Source: Himantopus leucocephalus (Eukaryota; Chordata; Aves; Charadriiformes; Recurvirostridae). From it: 64,000 nucleotides of DNA. Both the position numbers and the translations under genes were made by a program. The stretch lies in assembly GCA_003993805.1 (NCBI GenBank), contig RSEF01000003.1, forward strand, positions 83,000,123 through 83,064,122, given 5' to 3'. Numbering within the stretch: position 1 is the first letter of the stretch; every line of letters begins with the position of its first letter. A model generated the notes under the pieces. The model made no database searches. It had not been told where the DNA came from and worked only from the letters and a program-made list of their open reading frames with translations. Positions 25,601 to 36,101 of the stretch are shown piece after piece.

Positions 25601-28600
25601 AAGCCAATGTGTTTATTTCTATTTTTCCTTCCAGACAGTTTGCCTAGTAAAGAAGACATGCTAGATATAGCACTGTCAAAATAAGTGCAGTATTTCCTGT
25701 GAGAGATGTCAAACATTTCATCTTTCAAAAGATTATACTGTGCAAAAATGCTAAGCAAGAAGGTGGAGAGGTTGTAGTCAAGCTATCCACATTCTTTTGA
25801 TGCGCAGGTAAGGAAGTTAAAAAGTAATTACTGTAAAAACGTAAGTCAGGTTTTTAGTAATATATTTATTGAATATAAAAAATATCGTGATACAATTTGT
25901 TCTTTGCCAAGAAAATGGTACTTAAGTTTTTACATAACTAGATGAAAGGTAAGGGGTAAACACCTCGTCTTCAATACTTAAAAGAGATTTATGATGTAAG
26001 TGATGCATCTTTGCTTCACGAAAGATTTTATCCCTCTTCTGCAATCAATGATAGCTTACAATCAGTGTTGTACTGAGCTCAAATAAACCTACATAGAACT
26101 TGTGGCACAATATCCCAGTCTGTTGCAAAGGTACATGAAGGATTTTCTTGTGGCTGAGGTGAGGAGTGTGAGGAAAGACAAATACTTTATTCAACAGATT
26201 CTTCCACAACTTCCCATGTGATTCCCAGCAAGTCATGCAAAGGTAATTATAATGTAAAAGAAAAGTTTGGCTTCCTGCCTCTTACTCACTTTAAATGAGA
26301 CTTAGATGCCTGACTGTCATTTCTGTTATGGCAAACCTTATTAATTGCCTAGACAATCATTTTTTCCGACTTGTAAAATAAGGAAATTATGAGAATAGCT
26401 CAGAGACGCACTGTAAGTTTGAATTTATTAATATTCAAAGATATCCTTCAGTTTAAGATACAAAAGGTCAAGGAACTTAGCAGCTATTATAGTAGTACTG
26501 ATTTATTTAGTTCTGCTAATTTACATAACCAAGCATTTGAGACATTTCCATGAATATGACTAATTTAGGATTTACCTATGTATACAACTTCATTTGTTTT
26601 AAAAAAAAAATCTTTATGTATTTCAAACCTCTTAAGAAGAAACATGGTGGCACATCCATAATTTATAAAAATACATAATTACAGACACTAGTTGGTGTCC
26701 TTTATCTATGGTGGACTCCAGGCTCTAAGTTCATCTGGTGCTTACAACCACTTCACATGAATTAACCAAAACCTAAGAATTTTGTCTTTGTTATGCCCAA
26801 GTGAAGAAACTCCCATCTCATTTGGAAGTATGCAGTATATCAACTTGCAGCAAAGATAAGCTCTTCAGAAGTTCAGGGGAACAACTGAACTCCCCTAATT
26901 CCCAGTGTGCTGTGTGCCTTCAATTTCAAATAACCTTGGTGGGAGCGCTCTTGCTCTTTCAAGAACTGGGATCTTAATCCCAGTCTCTCCACCATTTCTT
27001 TATAATAGCTGTGGGAGATGCTAACAGTGAAAGACCATAGAGAATAGAAAGAAATATGATTTTAATGACAGAAGAAGAAAATAGAAATAGCTTTTTGTTC
27101 ATCTTTTAATGCCTCTTTTCTTATTTGATCATATTGTAGAGTCTAGTTTTATTTTTTGTTTTTTTCTTGATTAATCCCAGAACTTCAAAATGTGATTGAT
27201 CTCCAGCTGCCAGTGTGGACACCAGTGAGGAACTATTTTAAGGAATATAATTTATGGATTACCACAAGTGATGTAAATGGAATTGTTTTTAAAAGAAAGA
27301 AAGATATAAGCTATTTCTTAGCATCTAGGTAAAAAAATTGGCCACAGTTTTTGGATGTGCTATGCACTTCACTTATGCAGCCACATGTAATGAAATCTAT
27401 ACCAACCTCTAGGCCCCCACCATTTCCATCAAATGAGAGCAAAACTTTCAAACTGAGTAAAGGAAATTACTCAATCTGCGCTCTGGTCTACATGTTGTGG
27501 GAACAACCCTAATTGCAAAACCTGCATGTAACTCCTCCCTGAGTGTCTTTCTTTCCAATCCACCTCAGCATGAAACAGACAGGCTTGGTTTTTTCTTCCA
27601 CCCACTACTTCATCTTTGCAAGTGATACTTTCTTTCTTGTGGAATAGTGTGTACTGCAAGCAGCCTTAAAAAATCCTGACCTTACCATAATAGGTTGAGG
27701 ACATGGCATCACAATATTGCTGGTTGTCTTGATTTTGCTTGCTTCTTTGTCCAGTGTTTCTTGCCTCCAAAGAATGGATCCATTTGAATTTACTTAAGAC
27801 CAGGAAGGACTTCATATTTTGCTCACTATTTTAAGTCAACCCCTTTGATGCCAGAGAAAAGAGAATGCATTTTTTGATTGTGTAATGAATTTTGAGGCTT
27901 CATGCAGACAGCATTGAACATAGCCCAGCTTCAAAATGTGCTGCAATAAAAAACTGTGTCTTCATGTTAGCAAAGAGTTACTCTGCTTTTCATGAAGTTT
28001 CAGTGTACCTTAGACAGATGTAGTATTGCTCTAAGAGTCCTTTCACCCCACTTAAGGGTCAAAAACTAAAGCATTTCTAACAAGTTACTCATCCAAGTCT
28101 TCCTTTAAAGTCAGGAAGGAAAAACAGGCATCTCCAGAGAGCAACTGATCTCATCGTAAGATAGATCTCTAGGATAAGCAGTATGAATTCTCCCCTTAGA
28201 ACTGACTGTATTTCTCCATTGACAATGAGGGGAACTGAAGTTTCCAACAGAGCAGATTAAAATTTAATATTCAAGCTGAAATTATTTATATTTAGACATC
28301 AGCAGTTATATAAGTTGAATGTTGCCATTTGTTACTCTTTTCCTGCTGTGGTAGGGCTTCCCATAGAATGTGCTTGCTCCACCTGGGTGTATGCTGAAGC
28401 ACCAGAGTTCCTGGAGCAGCAAACAAGCCCTATGTGTGCTGCCCACTTTCCTTATGCCAGAGGCATGGAAAGTTAGGCAGGCTGTTGTCAGCCTCAGATG
28501 GAGGAGGGTGTTTGAACAATAATTCTTGTTGGGATGAAAAAGTCTTCTGAAGACTTGGTCTTCATTCTTAGTCCTCTTCTGGGAGCAAGCCCAGGTCTCC

Positions 28601-29691
28601 AAAGCTTTTGAGTTGCTTTTCTAACTTTATTGTATACCTTGCCTTTTTTTTCTCTTCAGTTTTTCTATTACTGCCAAAATTCTAGATTTAATTACACATT
28701 CTCCCAAATGGAAAATTGCTGTGAAATATAAGTAGAATTGTTCAGGTCTTCTCCTGTGTCAGATTATGTGTTTTATTCAGGAGAAGGAATAGGTAATATC
28801 ATAGACACAGCTATGAATTCTCACCTCTGCAGCTGCTTGGATCCTAATTCATTGCACTACAGTGTGGAAACTTCTCCCTCTCACATATGAAATAGATGCC
28901 AGAAGAAAATTTTCACAGGATGGATTCATACTTGGCAATTAGTAGCAAGTTTATAACTACCTTATATTGCTGAGACAGTAATAAGGAGATGGAAAGAGAG
29001 CTGAAAATCTGACTTCAGTGTACACCTTTTTATGAAGTAATTTGACTCTTCCATTTACTTTCTGTATTAATTTCTCCCTCCATTCTACATTTTATTTTTC
29101 TATTTATTCTATGTAATTATTTAGCCATTTTCCACATCCTCTGTCTCTGTGCTGTTTTCTCAAGTCCCACTATTGCAGCAGTTCCTCCTTCTCATAACTC
29201 TATTTTCTTCTGCTATTTTCCACCTCTAGCCTTACTTTCTCGCTCTGATTCTACATTTCTTACTTTCCCCATTCCCTGATGATTCATATGGGTCTTCATC
29301 CCCTTTATCTGAGTGACGCTGTTGCCATCTTTTCTTTACAAACCAATGTTTACCCCAGTTACCAATTTTTTTTCTCTTCCACGTATCGGTACTACCTCTG
29401 GCATACTCAATTGAAAAACAGAAACTGCAGTAACAAAACAAACTCACCAAGCCTTTTCCTTACACCTATTTATAAAAAATCTAAATTTCTGATAAAATCA
29501 AATCTATCGCTCCAAGTTTTTTCCTGTCTATACAGAAAGTGGACTAGAGTGAAGGGGGTGAAAAGCATAAAAGAGATGTAACTGACCAATAAATATTCTA
29601 TTACAAACACTTTACTCGCATCTGGAAATGTTTCAATACAGTTAACTGTTTCTTATATAAAGCTAATTTAGAGTTTCTTTTTTTATACTAA
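22621..29691. other. 7 kb of unique AT-rich sequence, no gene seen
   Basis: No mobile element or RNA gene is recognised. Short open frames on both strands (up to 107 codons at 24256-24579) have no known motifs. An A-rich low-complexity stretch (AAAC/AAACC units around a run of A) lies at about 25033-25080. Confidence 0.6.
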
Positions 29692-29904
29692 ACATTTTTC
29701 CATGATGTGAAAGAAGTTGTAAAAGAGAAGGATGCTCCTAAAAGGAAGAAAATAACCAGTCAGATAGATCAAACAGAAAAGTCTCATTTGCGAGAACTGA
29801 CCCTTTTGGCTAAAAGTGACCTTAAAGTTACCCATGCTCCCAAACCACAAGACTTTATTCAATTAGAACTTTCCTTGATATTTATAAAAATTTTCAGTTT
29901 CTAG
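29692..29904 (+). other. Lysine-rich 68-codon open frame, possible exon or pseudogene piece
   Basis: A frame opens after a stop at 29689-29691 and runs to a TAG at 29902-29904. It has no ATG in frame near its start; the first usable start would be GTG at 29707. The predicted peptide is hydrophilic and charged in its first two thirds (for example VKEVVKEKDAPKRKKITSQI, then a stretch with SHLRELTLLAKSDLKVTH) and turns hydrophobic at the end. This composition is more protein-like than neighbouring chance frames. A branch-point-like TACTAAAC and a pyrimidine-rich stretch lie just upstream, but no convincing donor follows. I do not recognise the protein. It could be an exon, a decayed processed pseudogene or chance. 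Confidence 0.15.
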
Positions 29905-32276
29905 CTCTCAAAAAAATTAAAAAGCCAAGTTCAGCAACCTCTAATCACATAACAAACATTCAGCCTTATTAAAGCCTGTAGTTCTTATGGGACAGATTTA
30001 GGATCCTGTGCCTTCCAGCAACGTTTCCCTCCAAAATAACTGAAATTCCCCAAAAGCAAAACATTGCTTTTTGCTAGCTGAGTAGAATCTTGCTATTGAA
30101 AGATGAGATACAAATAAGACTATACAATATAAATAATGATTATTAAAAACCCTCACCATAGGTAAATTAATTTCAGAATTGAAATAAGAAATGCAAATCT
30201 AAATTTCCTACTGACAGAAAACACAAAATTTCTTTCTTTTTGGTAATTCCTGTCTTGTACCATAGAATCCCTCAACAATCTTTGCCCCTTTGCTACTTTA
30301 AATTTCTGCTTCAATGTTAAGAAAATTCTGCTTGCGCTGTAGGATCCAGCTTTGTAAGGTAGGTAGAAATGTGGCCAATCTTATATTCTAATACTTCTAA
30401 GATTAGGTAAACTCTTCATCACCCAGACAAGACACTGGAAAACTCCCTCTTTCCACTTTTATCAGTGACCACACTTAAGCAATTCCTTTATTGCCTTCAT
30501 TTTTTCATCAACACTCACATATTTTTATTACTATAAGCTCACTTAAGTTCTTCATAGCAGCCTTTGATTTAATTACTTTCTTCACATAGTAAGATAAGAC
30601 AAATACAAATAATACATTGGTTAAGAAACCCAACAAGAAAACATAAGCAGAACTATTACTTCCTTTTTCTCGCCAACTCCCTTACCTAATATTTGCTTTA
30701 GCAGTCGAAATGGAAAGGTCCCAAGAAAATGAAGATGCGAAGTTTAGTTATCCATAAACTTACTATTGACTTGTTTATATACATATATATGTATAACATC
30801 ACATTATACTGTCCTATATTCCATTAAATAGCAGGGGTTACAAAGGGCAGTCAGGCTCAGGAGAACATGAGGGGATCCTGCCATCATTGATACCTTAAAG
30901 TATTTTGCGTATGAGACCATATGCTGGTTTGTACATTTGTCTTCATTGTAAAGATGAGTAAAAGACATGATGAACACTTCCTTAAATGCAGCACACAGAC
31001 ACTTTCTGCAGCATCCATTTGGACATGTATTTGACACTATCTAAAACCTCAAAACTCCCTCCTTGGCTTTTGCAAGGACTGTGATTGATACAAAGAGCCT
31101 TTTGAAAGATTGTCAGAAGCTCCTGCTTGACACAAAACCTGGAGGCTATCTGTGGAAACAGAACAAAACAAAAAGAGAGAGATAGAAAAAAAAAGATTTT
31201 TGCCAAACAGATGGGGTTGGCAGTTATCCTAAAAAATCTGGGTTATGGCTCTGCCCAGTACTAAGGATTTAGAAATAATTGCCTAAGGCCTCAACCAAGA
31301 ATGTTTTTGTCTGATTTTTCTTTTATTATTTTGTTTTGCGTTTTTTTCCCCATTTAGGCATACAAAAAGAGGTGCAAAAATAAGGAAAAAAGAGGGATAG
31401 TCAAAATTTATTTCTAAATCTTCCTATGACAGATTCTTTTTCTCTAATAGTTACAATAAGAGAGATAAATCCTGAAGTCCTTATGTGGAGTCTCATAGTC
31501 CTACACAGGAATCTGTGAAGAAAGAATCCTGTATCCCCATTAAAGCACATAGCTCAAAAAATATTTTCTTTGAAGAATCAGCAATTTAGGTTCATAACAA
31601 GACTTTTATACTTAAAATTGAATTGATGTACTGAAGTCCACAACTGCATTCCCTACTCACTCCTTACCATCTTGAGTCTCTGCATCCTTAACTCTCCAAT
31701 GGTAAAGGTCTGTAGCTGCCTGACATTCTGCTTTTGGGCATATCTAGAACTGCTACCATCTTGACAGCACAGACTATCTCTGCACTTACCTCCTAGCTTA
31801 GATACTCTCATTCTCAGTTCCAAGAGAATAATTTTTACAGCTACATTTATATGACAGATCAATAGACAGATGACAGATAGATAAAGATAGAAAAAAGAAG
31901 CCTGCATTCACTATACTACCTGAAAGCAGACACCAAAATAATTTCATTCTAGTCAGCAAAATCTTCTGGAAAGAGATCTGTGTGCTGATCCCTACACAAA
32001 AGGTAGTTAATTAACTCCAAATGATGCAATGATTGGTTAAAATACATAAGCAGGTTTCCCCCTCTTGGATCCATGCTCTTGTCTCGGTAAAATACACAAA
32101 CTGTCTTTGGAGCAGCATTCAGAAATCAGGTCCTCCGTCCTACACAAGCTAGGGAATAATGCTTTCTAGCCACCCAAATGAAAAGTCTATTTCAAATTCA
32201 GTGTCCTCTGAAAATTGAATTTTGTCCCGAATTTAATCCTAAAAATGTAAAACATATTACAGACCCATTTTTTTTT
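29905..32276. other. Unique AT-rich sequence, no gene seen
   Basis: No gene or mobile element is recognised. A perfect 18-bp palindrome, TATACATATATATGTATA, sits at 30778-30795, and short (GATA)-like repeats lie near 31853-31893. Confidence 0.6.
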
Positions 32277-32311
32277 CCCCTGCATCCCCACCCCCTACCC
32301 CCCCTGCCCCC
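32277..32311 (-). other. Strong G-quadruplex motif on the - strand (C-rich on +)
   Basis: Five C runs of length 4, 4, 5, 7 and 5 occur at 32277-32280, 32286-32289, 32291-32295, 32298-32304 and 32307-32311. The separating loops are 1-5 nt. Read on the - strand this satisfies the G4 rule with runs of four or more G, which is rare in such AT-rich surroundings. The + strand could form an i-motif. A T run precedes it and a TTTA repeat follows at about 32328-32350. Confidence 0.75.
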
Positions 32312-33587
32312 AGTTCAAGGAGTCTACTTTATTTGTTTATTTATTTATTTTCTTTTGGGCAATGCGTCATACAGCTTCCTTAAAAGAAGGGAGGCTTGTG
32401 TTGGAGCCACATCAAGATTGAGTCATGGAGAGTGTCAGCTTCCAGTTTCCAAATTTTGGAAACCATTTTAGCCACTGAATTAGTGTATAGAACAGGATAT
32501 AGCTTTCTGTTCTTCCAATTTTTTATAAAGGAGTAGAAGTGACTAGTGCTCCACCCTGGGAATGTTCCAGGCTATGCCAGTTAATAGAAATGTATTCACA
32601 CAGACCAGAGGCAGTGACATAATATCCACAAAGGACTGGAATTTTAAACCAAAATTAAATTTCAGTGCTTCAGATTGTTGGATGGCAGTGCCTTCCACAA
32701 ACAGAGCACTTCTTATGAACTTTTTGTGTTTATATATTGTGTCATACATAAAGTATATGTAAAGTCAGTAAATGTTTACAGAACAGGTTTATAAATAAAT
32801 AGATATGACTTAATATGAAACATGCCTACTTTAAAATTGGTATACAATCATTTGTCTTCCATAGGAGTATATTGATATTAATTTAAAGAATTAAATATAT
32901 GCATGTATGAACATCCAAGCAGCACAGAGGTTTTGTTTCCCTCCACTTCTTTTATGACTCTGGCATATAAGTTAGACACTTTTTTTGTGCCTTGTAAGAA
33001 GACACTTTTTGGTAACTTTTATAACAGTAAAGTACAGATGTAGAACAATGCTACCCTACCTCACTGAGCGTTGAAAGGATTATTTTAGTTAATGCAGATG
33101 CAATGTTAAGACAACAGAAAAGCCATTTGTACATGCTAACAGTTACCCATGGTGACAGTTTGATAAGAATTCTCATATGAGTCCTTCTTGATGTTCCCAA
33201 GATCTCCAGGCACTTTACAAGCTGAAGTGGAATCCATTTAAATGAGAAATATTTTTGTACACAACAGTTTTGCTTAGGTTCAAATCCAAAGCTCATTAAA
33301 GTAAATAATAATGTTTCCATTGACTTTCTTGGGCTTTGACTCAAGCTCCATGAATAGTGTTTAATTATAAATGAACATTTCAGCTCTTTTCTTTTATATT
33401 CATCCAGTCTGGAAGATCACTGTGTCTGCCACTTCTTAATTTGCTAGCCAGGAACTCAGCAGTCACCAACAGTGTCCTACTTAGCCTCCAAATGCAGAAG
33501 ATACAGCGCCTGCTGCAATTGGCAGCTGCTGCTGCTGCTCTAACTCCTAATTTCCTAACTCAGCCCTTGTTGAAAATGACAAAGAAA
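32312..33587. other. Unique sequence, no gene seen
   Basis: No gene or mobile element is recognised. A TTTA microsatellite begins this interval. The tRNA B-box-like string at 33277-33287 has no accompanying A box. Confidence 0.6.
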
Positions 33588-33619
33588 GGGGGATTGGGGG
33601 AGGGGAGGGAGGGGAAGGG
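33588..33619 (+). other. G-quadruplex motif on the + strand
   Basis: Six G runs (5, 5, 4, 3, 4 and 3 G) lie between 33588 and 33619, with loops of 1-3 nt. This fits the G4 consensus with several alternative run choices. A short CTG repeat lies about 50 bp upstream (33526-33540). Confidence 0.75.
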
Positions 33620-35657
33620 AAATGGCTTTGTGAGAGAGATGAAATCTCAGGCACATGCCAGTGTTTCTGCACTGAATGTAAAGTACTGGTCAGAATGAGT
33701 CCTGCTGGTTTTGTTTTCTGTCAGTTCAAAATCTACTCAGCTTTGCAGTATGGACTGGAATGTTTGGAAATAGCAAACAAGTAGCATTTACTGTAACACT
33801 ACTTGGATATATAATCAATGGACTTATGATTCCAGGAAAACCCATTAAAAGACCCATAAGCCCTCTGAGGTTGATTTAAATGTCCAAATATATATATCAA
33901 CAGACTTACATTAACATATGACACAAGAAGACAGTAATCCTCTTCTTGGTGCTCTGCTTTCTTTTCTAGGCATCTACATTTGTCAGGCAAGAAAAGAAAT
34001 ACCACTTCAGCGGCAGCTCTTATGTACATTTGAGTACTGGAAAAAAACCCTTCTTGTCTGAGGTCAGATAAGATGCGTGTGTTTTCAGAGCAAATTAAAC
34101 TTAAGTATCCTAGTTCTGCACCTTGCTGCTGTAACTAGTCAGTCAAATTAAAATTAATCGTGCCCAAAGTATGAGGCAGAAGCGGAAGAAGAAAGGACTT
34201 GATGATTCCTGAAGAAGTTCTCTATGCTTAGGACAGCCGGCATAGACTGCTGTTTTAGGAAAGTCTCCTCAAACTCAGTGCAGAAAGACAAGAGTAATTT
34301 TTCAGCTCAATATATTGAAGTTTGTAATTAATAACAAAAGTGGAAATCGTACAGATTCTACTCCTCCATGATACTTTCTTGGGTATTCTGCATATCTGTA
34401 GTGTTGCCTCTGACCATTTATTTTGATCAGTGATACCTGCTTCTAATGAACTTTTCAATTCATTTCTTCTTCTTCTTCTTCCATCTTCATTTCCTCTCCA
34501 CTTTATATCTGATAGTAAATTATGATAATGTGATGGACAGAACAGTCTTTGCCTCCAGTGTAATCTTTCTACCCCTCCACTATTAATATGAATGCAGATA
34601 GGCAGATAAACACATAGGAAACACAAAAAAGGAGGGGGTGCTTGTATGCACACAAAACCTCATCAATACATCTATATGAAACATATACAAAATAGGAACA
34701 TCTATCAAAAAACTTGCAAAACAACAACACAAAAATAGATTTAAAGATACTGTTTTAAATAGCTGTCGCATGCAGGGCACGCTTCATAAACTGCAGATAG
34801 GCTTCCTGAATAAAATATGAGGACATGTAGCTCCATGACTATCTCAGTTAGTAAAAAAAAATCTGAAGAAAATTTATAAATAGGCCATACACTATCTCCA
34901 AAGGGATAAACAAAATAGCCAGCAGTGACAGTATTTGCTTTTCATGTGTGCAAATACAAGGCATAACAAATGTCAGCTTCTCATTTGCAAATTAAGATGT
35001 AAAGGAAATGTCTGTGACAGTACATGCAACAGTTCATATTTGAAGTTTGGCACAGTGAACTGACAGCCACAGAGGAACTGCAGCCCCCTAATCCTTTCTT
35101 TCTGCCTTCTAGCTACTGGCGAGGAGGGTGGAATTTAATAAATATGTGATGAGAAAAGGCTGTGAAAGGCTGGCGTATCTTCTCCTCTGCAAGAACTCAT
35201 CTTCAGAGATAATTAACTAGGTGACAATATACAATGTGCCATTAACAAGAGCATTCAAATCATTTCTGGACTTAAGTACAATTTTAAGCCGCTTATCAGA
35301 TTTTCATTTCTGAATCCATTCAGCTGTCAGGCTTACATCCTGGCTCTTTATTGAAGCTCACATGGGAATCCAAACCTTCTAATTTTCTATACAGATTCAT
35401 TTCAGAATCAATTAGAGCTGGTGGCAGCCTTGTCCCTGTGTGCTAAGGGGATTAGCTGGGCACTTGCTCAGCTGAAGCTACCTTTGAATGTACATTCAAC
35501 CCTCTATCAAGAAAGAGTTTTTTTCCAAAGGATTCTGAAGTAACTGAAGCACTGAAATCAACAGATGGCAGATAATCACTGGAATGGTCTCCAATTTTTT
35601 TAGGAGAGGGAAAATGATATTTCAGAATGTCTCCTAGGCAAGGATCTTATGTTGTAC
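33620..35657. other. Unique sequence, no gene seen
   Basis: No gene or mobile element is recognised. The 132-codon frame at 34255-34653 on the - strand has no family motif. The part 35260-35490 is non-repetitive, of balanced composition and free of low-complexity tracts, so it is a reasonable place to look for a conserved non-coding element; the sequence alone does not prove one. Confidence 0.55.
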
Positions 35658-35986
35658 AAGAGAAAGAGAAAGAGAAAGAGAAAGAGAAAGAGAAAGAGAA
35701 AGAGAAAGAGAAAGAGAGAAAAGAAAAAAGAAAAAAGAAGAAGAAGAAGGAAAAGGGAAAAGGGAAAAGGGAAAAGGGAAAAGGGAAAAGGAAAGGGAAA
35801 GGGAAAGAGATAAAAGACAAAGCAAAAGCAAAAGCAAAAGCAAAAAGAAAAAAGAAAAAAGCAAAAGAAAAAGCAAAAGCAAAAGAAAAAGAAAAAGCAA
35901 AAGCAAAAGCAAAAGAAAAAGCAAAAGAAAAAGCAAGAAAAAGAAAAAGAAAAAGAAAAAGAAAAAGAAAAAGAAAAAGAAAAAGA
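35658..35986 (+). repeat. Homopurine compound microsatellite (GAGAAA / GGGAAAA / GCAAAA / GAAAAA)
   Basis: Positions 35658-35810 are 153 bases of A and G only. Unit types follow in order: hexamer AGAAAG (35661-35716), AAG-type units, then GGGAAAA heptamers (from about 35749). From 35811 single pyrimidines interrupt, mostly as AGCAAA units to 35934. A pure (AAAAAG)n block then runs from 35935 to the gap at 35987. Long purine mirror repeats can form intramolecular triplexes (H-DNA) and are hard to sequence. The open frames across it (poly Lys/Glu on +, poly Phe/Ser/Leu on -) are translation artefacts. Confidence 0.95.
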
Positions 35987-36052
35987 NNNNNNNNNNNNNN
36001 NNNNNNNNNNNNNNNNNNNNNNNNNNNNNNNNNNNNNNNNNNNNNNNNNNNN
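35987..36052. other. Assembly gap, 66 N, between two microsatellites
   Basis: 66 N, not the round 100 of the other large gaps, so the length was probably estimated from read pairs. The left side is homopurine repeat and the right side is an AGC repeat. The switch point and both repeat lengths are hidden. Confidence 0.97.

Positions 36053-36100
<48 letters not shown>
36053..36100 (+). repeat. (AGC)16 trinucleotide repeat
   Basis: Sixteen uninterrupted AGC units follow the gap directly, so sixteen is a minimum. On the - strand it reads GCT; in different frames it would encode Ser, Gln or Ala runs (Leu, Cys or Ala on -). No coding context is visible on either side. Confidence 0.95.

Positions 36101-36101
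<1 letters not shown>

Noticed and set aside
33277..33287. GGTTCAAATCC, a perfect tRNA B-box
   Set aside because: No A box or cloverleaf at the expected distance upstream; a chance match.
34255..34653. 132-codon frame, - strand
   Set aside because: No motif or homologue recognised. At this AT content roughly one run of this length is expected in 64 kb by chance.
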